Of a stretch of DNA of 64,000 nt, positions 63,893 to 64,000 are shown piece by piece. The notes beneath the pieces were generated by a model. That model was not told the DNA's origin. It searched no databases and was given only the letters and a program-made list of their open reading frames with translations. Within the stretch, counting starts at the first letter, position 1. Each line of letters begins with the position of its first letter. Position numbers and translations under genes: made by a program. This DNA is from Fuchsiella alkaliacetigena (GTDB lineage Bacteria > Bacillota > Halanaerobiia > Halobacteroidales > Acetohalobiaceae), in contig NZ_JALKBZ010000011.1 in assembly GCF_023227765.1 (NCBI RefSeq), forward strand, positions 1-64,000. The letters run 5' to 3'.

Positions 63893-63922
63893 AATTTAAT
63901 ATTTAAATTTAAATATTAAATT
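63893..63922. repeat. Perfect 30-bp AT-only palindrome
   Basis: AATTTAATATTTAAA and its exact reverse complement form a 30-base perfect palindrome 26 bases after the lipoprotein stop. It can extrude as a cruciform or act as a protein site; no function can be named. Confidence 0.7.
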
Positions 63923-63929
63923 TAGGAAT

Positions 63930-63980
63930 AAAGCCAATGTATCCTTGATAAATAAGGATACATTGGCTTTTATGATTTTT
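63930..63980 (+). terminator. Terminator after the lipoprotein gene
   Basis: AAAGCCAATGTATCCTT (63930-63946) pairs perfectly with AAGGATACATTGGCTTT (63954-63970), followed by TATGATTTTTT. Confidence 0.88.
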
Positions 63981-64000
63981 TATTTAAAGAGGTTAGGGGA

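Overview
The window comes from a low-GC, anaerobic, Gram-positive-type bacterium (Firmicutes/Clostridia; the gene set would suit Halanaerobiales, but that is only a guess). The support is the full S10-spc-alpha ribosomal operon in Firmicutes order, strong AGGAGG ribosome binding sites with frequent TTG/GTG starts, zinc-type S14, two T-box leaders, a CIRCE operator, a class III extradiol/radical-SAM (AmmeMemoRadiSam) pair, molybdenum cofactor genes, and oxygen-sensitive Fe-S enzymes. All but one gene are on the + strand.

Layout. 1-297: 3' end of tuf. 400-19810: ribosomal protein operon with secY, adk, map, infA and rpoA, followed by the ECF transporter module (ecfA1-ecfA2-ecfT), truA, rplM and rpsI; rpmD (L30) is absent from its normal place between rpsE and rplO. 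19952-22371: a fused Memo-like/AMMECR1 protein and its radical SAM partner. 22443-25160: Hsp20, a T-box-controlled aminotransferase (probable alanine specifier), and a minus-strand CPBP-like membrane protein lacking the catalytic residues. 25482-39886: branched-chain amino acid block: a FAD/Fe-S 2-hydroxyacid oxidase fusion with ilvD, then a Leu-type T-box and ilvB-ilvN-ilvC-leuA-leuC-leuD-leuB-cimA. Together these make valine, leucine and, through citramalate, isoleucine from pyruvate. 39965-47630: a class I glutamine amidotransferase-like peptidase, CIRCE-groES-groEL, guaA, a purine permease and a chemoreceptor without a sensor domain.

47650-54182: molybdenum cofactor region: a promoter and candidate Moco riboswitch, a 60-residue Cys-containing protein, moeA, a second MoeA fused to a periplasmic-binding-protein-like domain, moaA, moaC, a MOSC protein and mogA. 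54277-58598: a TrpR/YerC-like regulator, a DUF389 membrane protein behind a hairpin that hides its ribosome binding site, cysK, and a YeiH-type transporter with a 54-residue membrane peptide.

59368-63866 is the most unusual part: a ThiS-like sulfur carrier whose C-terminal glycines are masked by six extra residues, an E1-like adenylyltransferase, a JAMM (M67) protease that could unmask the carrier, and a siroheme sulfite/nitrite reductase fused to a TusA domain. Directly behind lies a 30-codon remnant that reads like the N-terminus of a MetY/MetB-type PLP enzyme. This matches the logic of protein-thiocarboxylate methionine/cysteine synthesis, but the acceptor enzyme seems to be decayed and cysK lies 2.4 kb upstream. 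An FMN-binding lipoprotein ends the window.

Across the whole window the palindrome GGGCCC occurs about 29 times by eye, always inside genes and in all three codon phases, far more than base composition predicts. Several intergenic gaps hold dispersed inverted-repeat elements.
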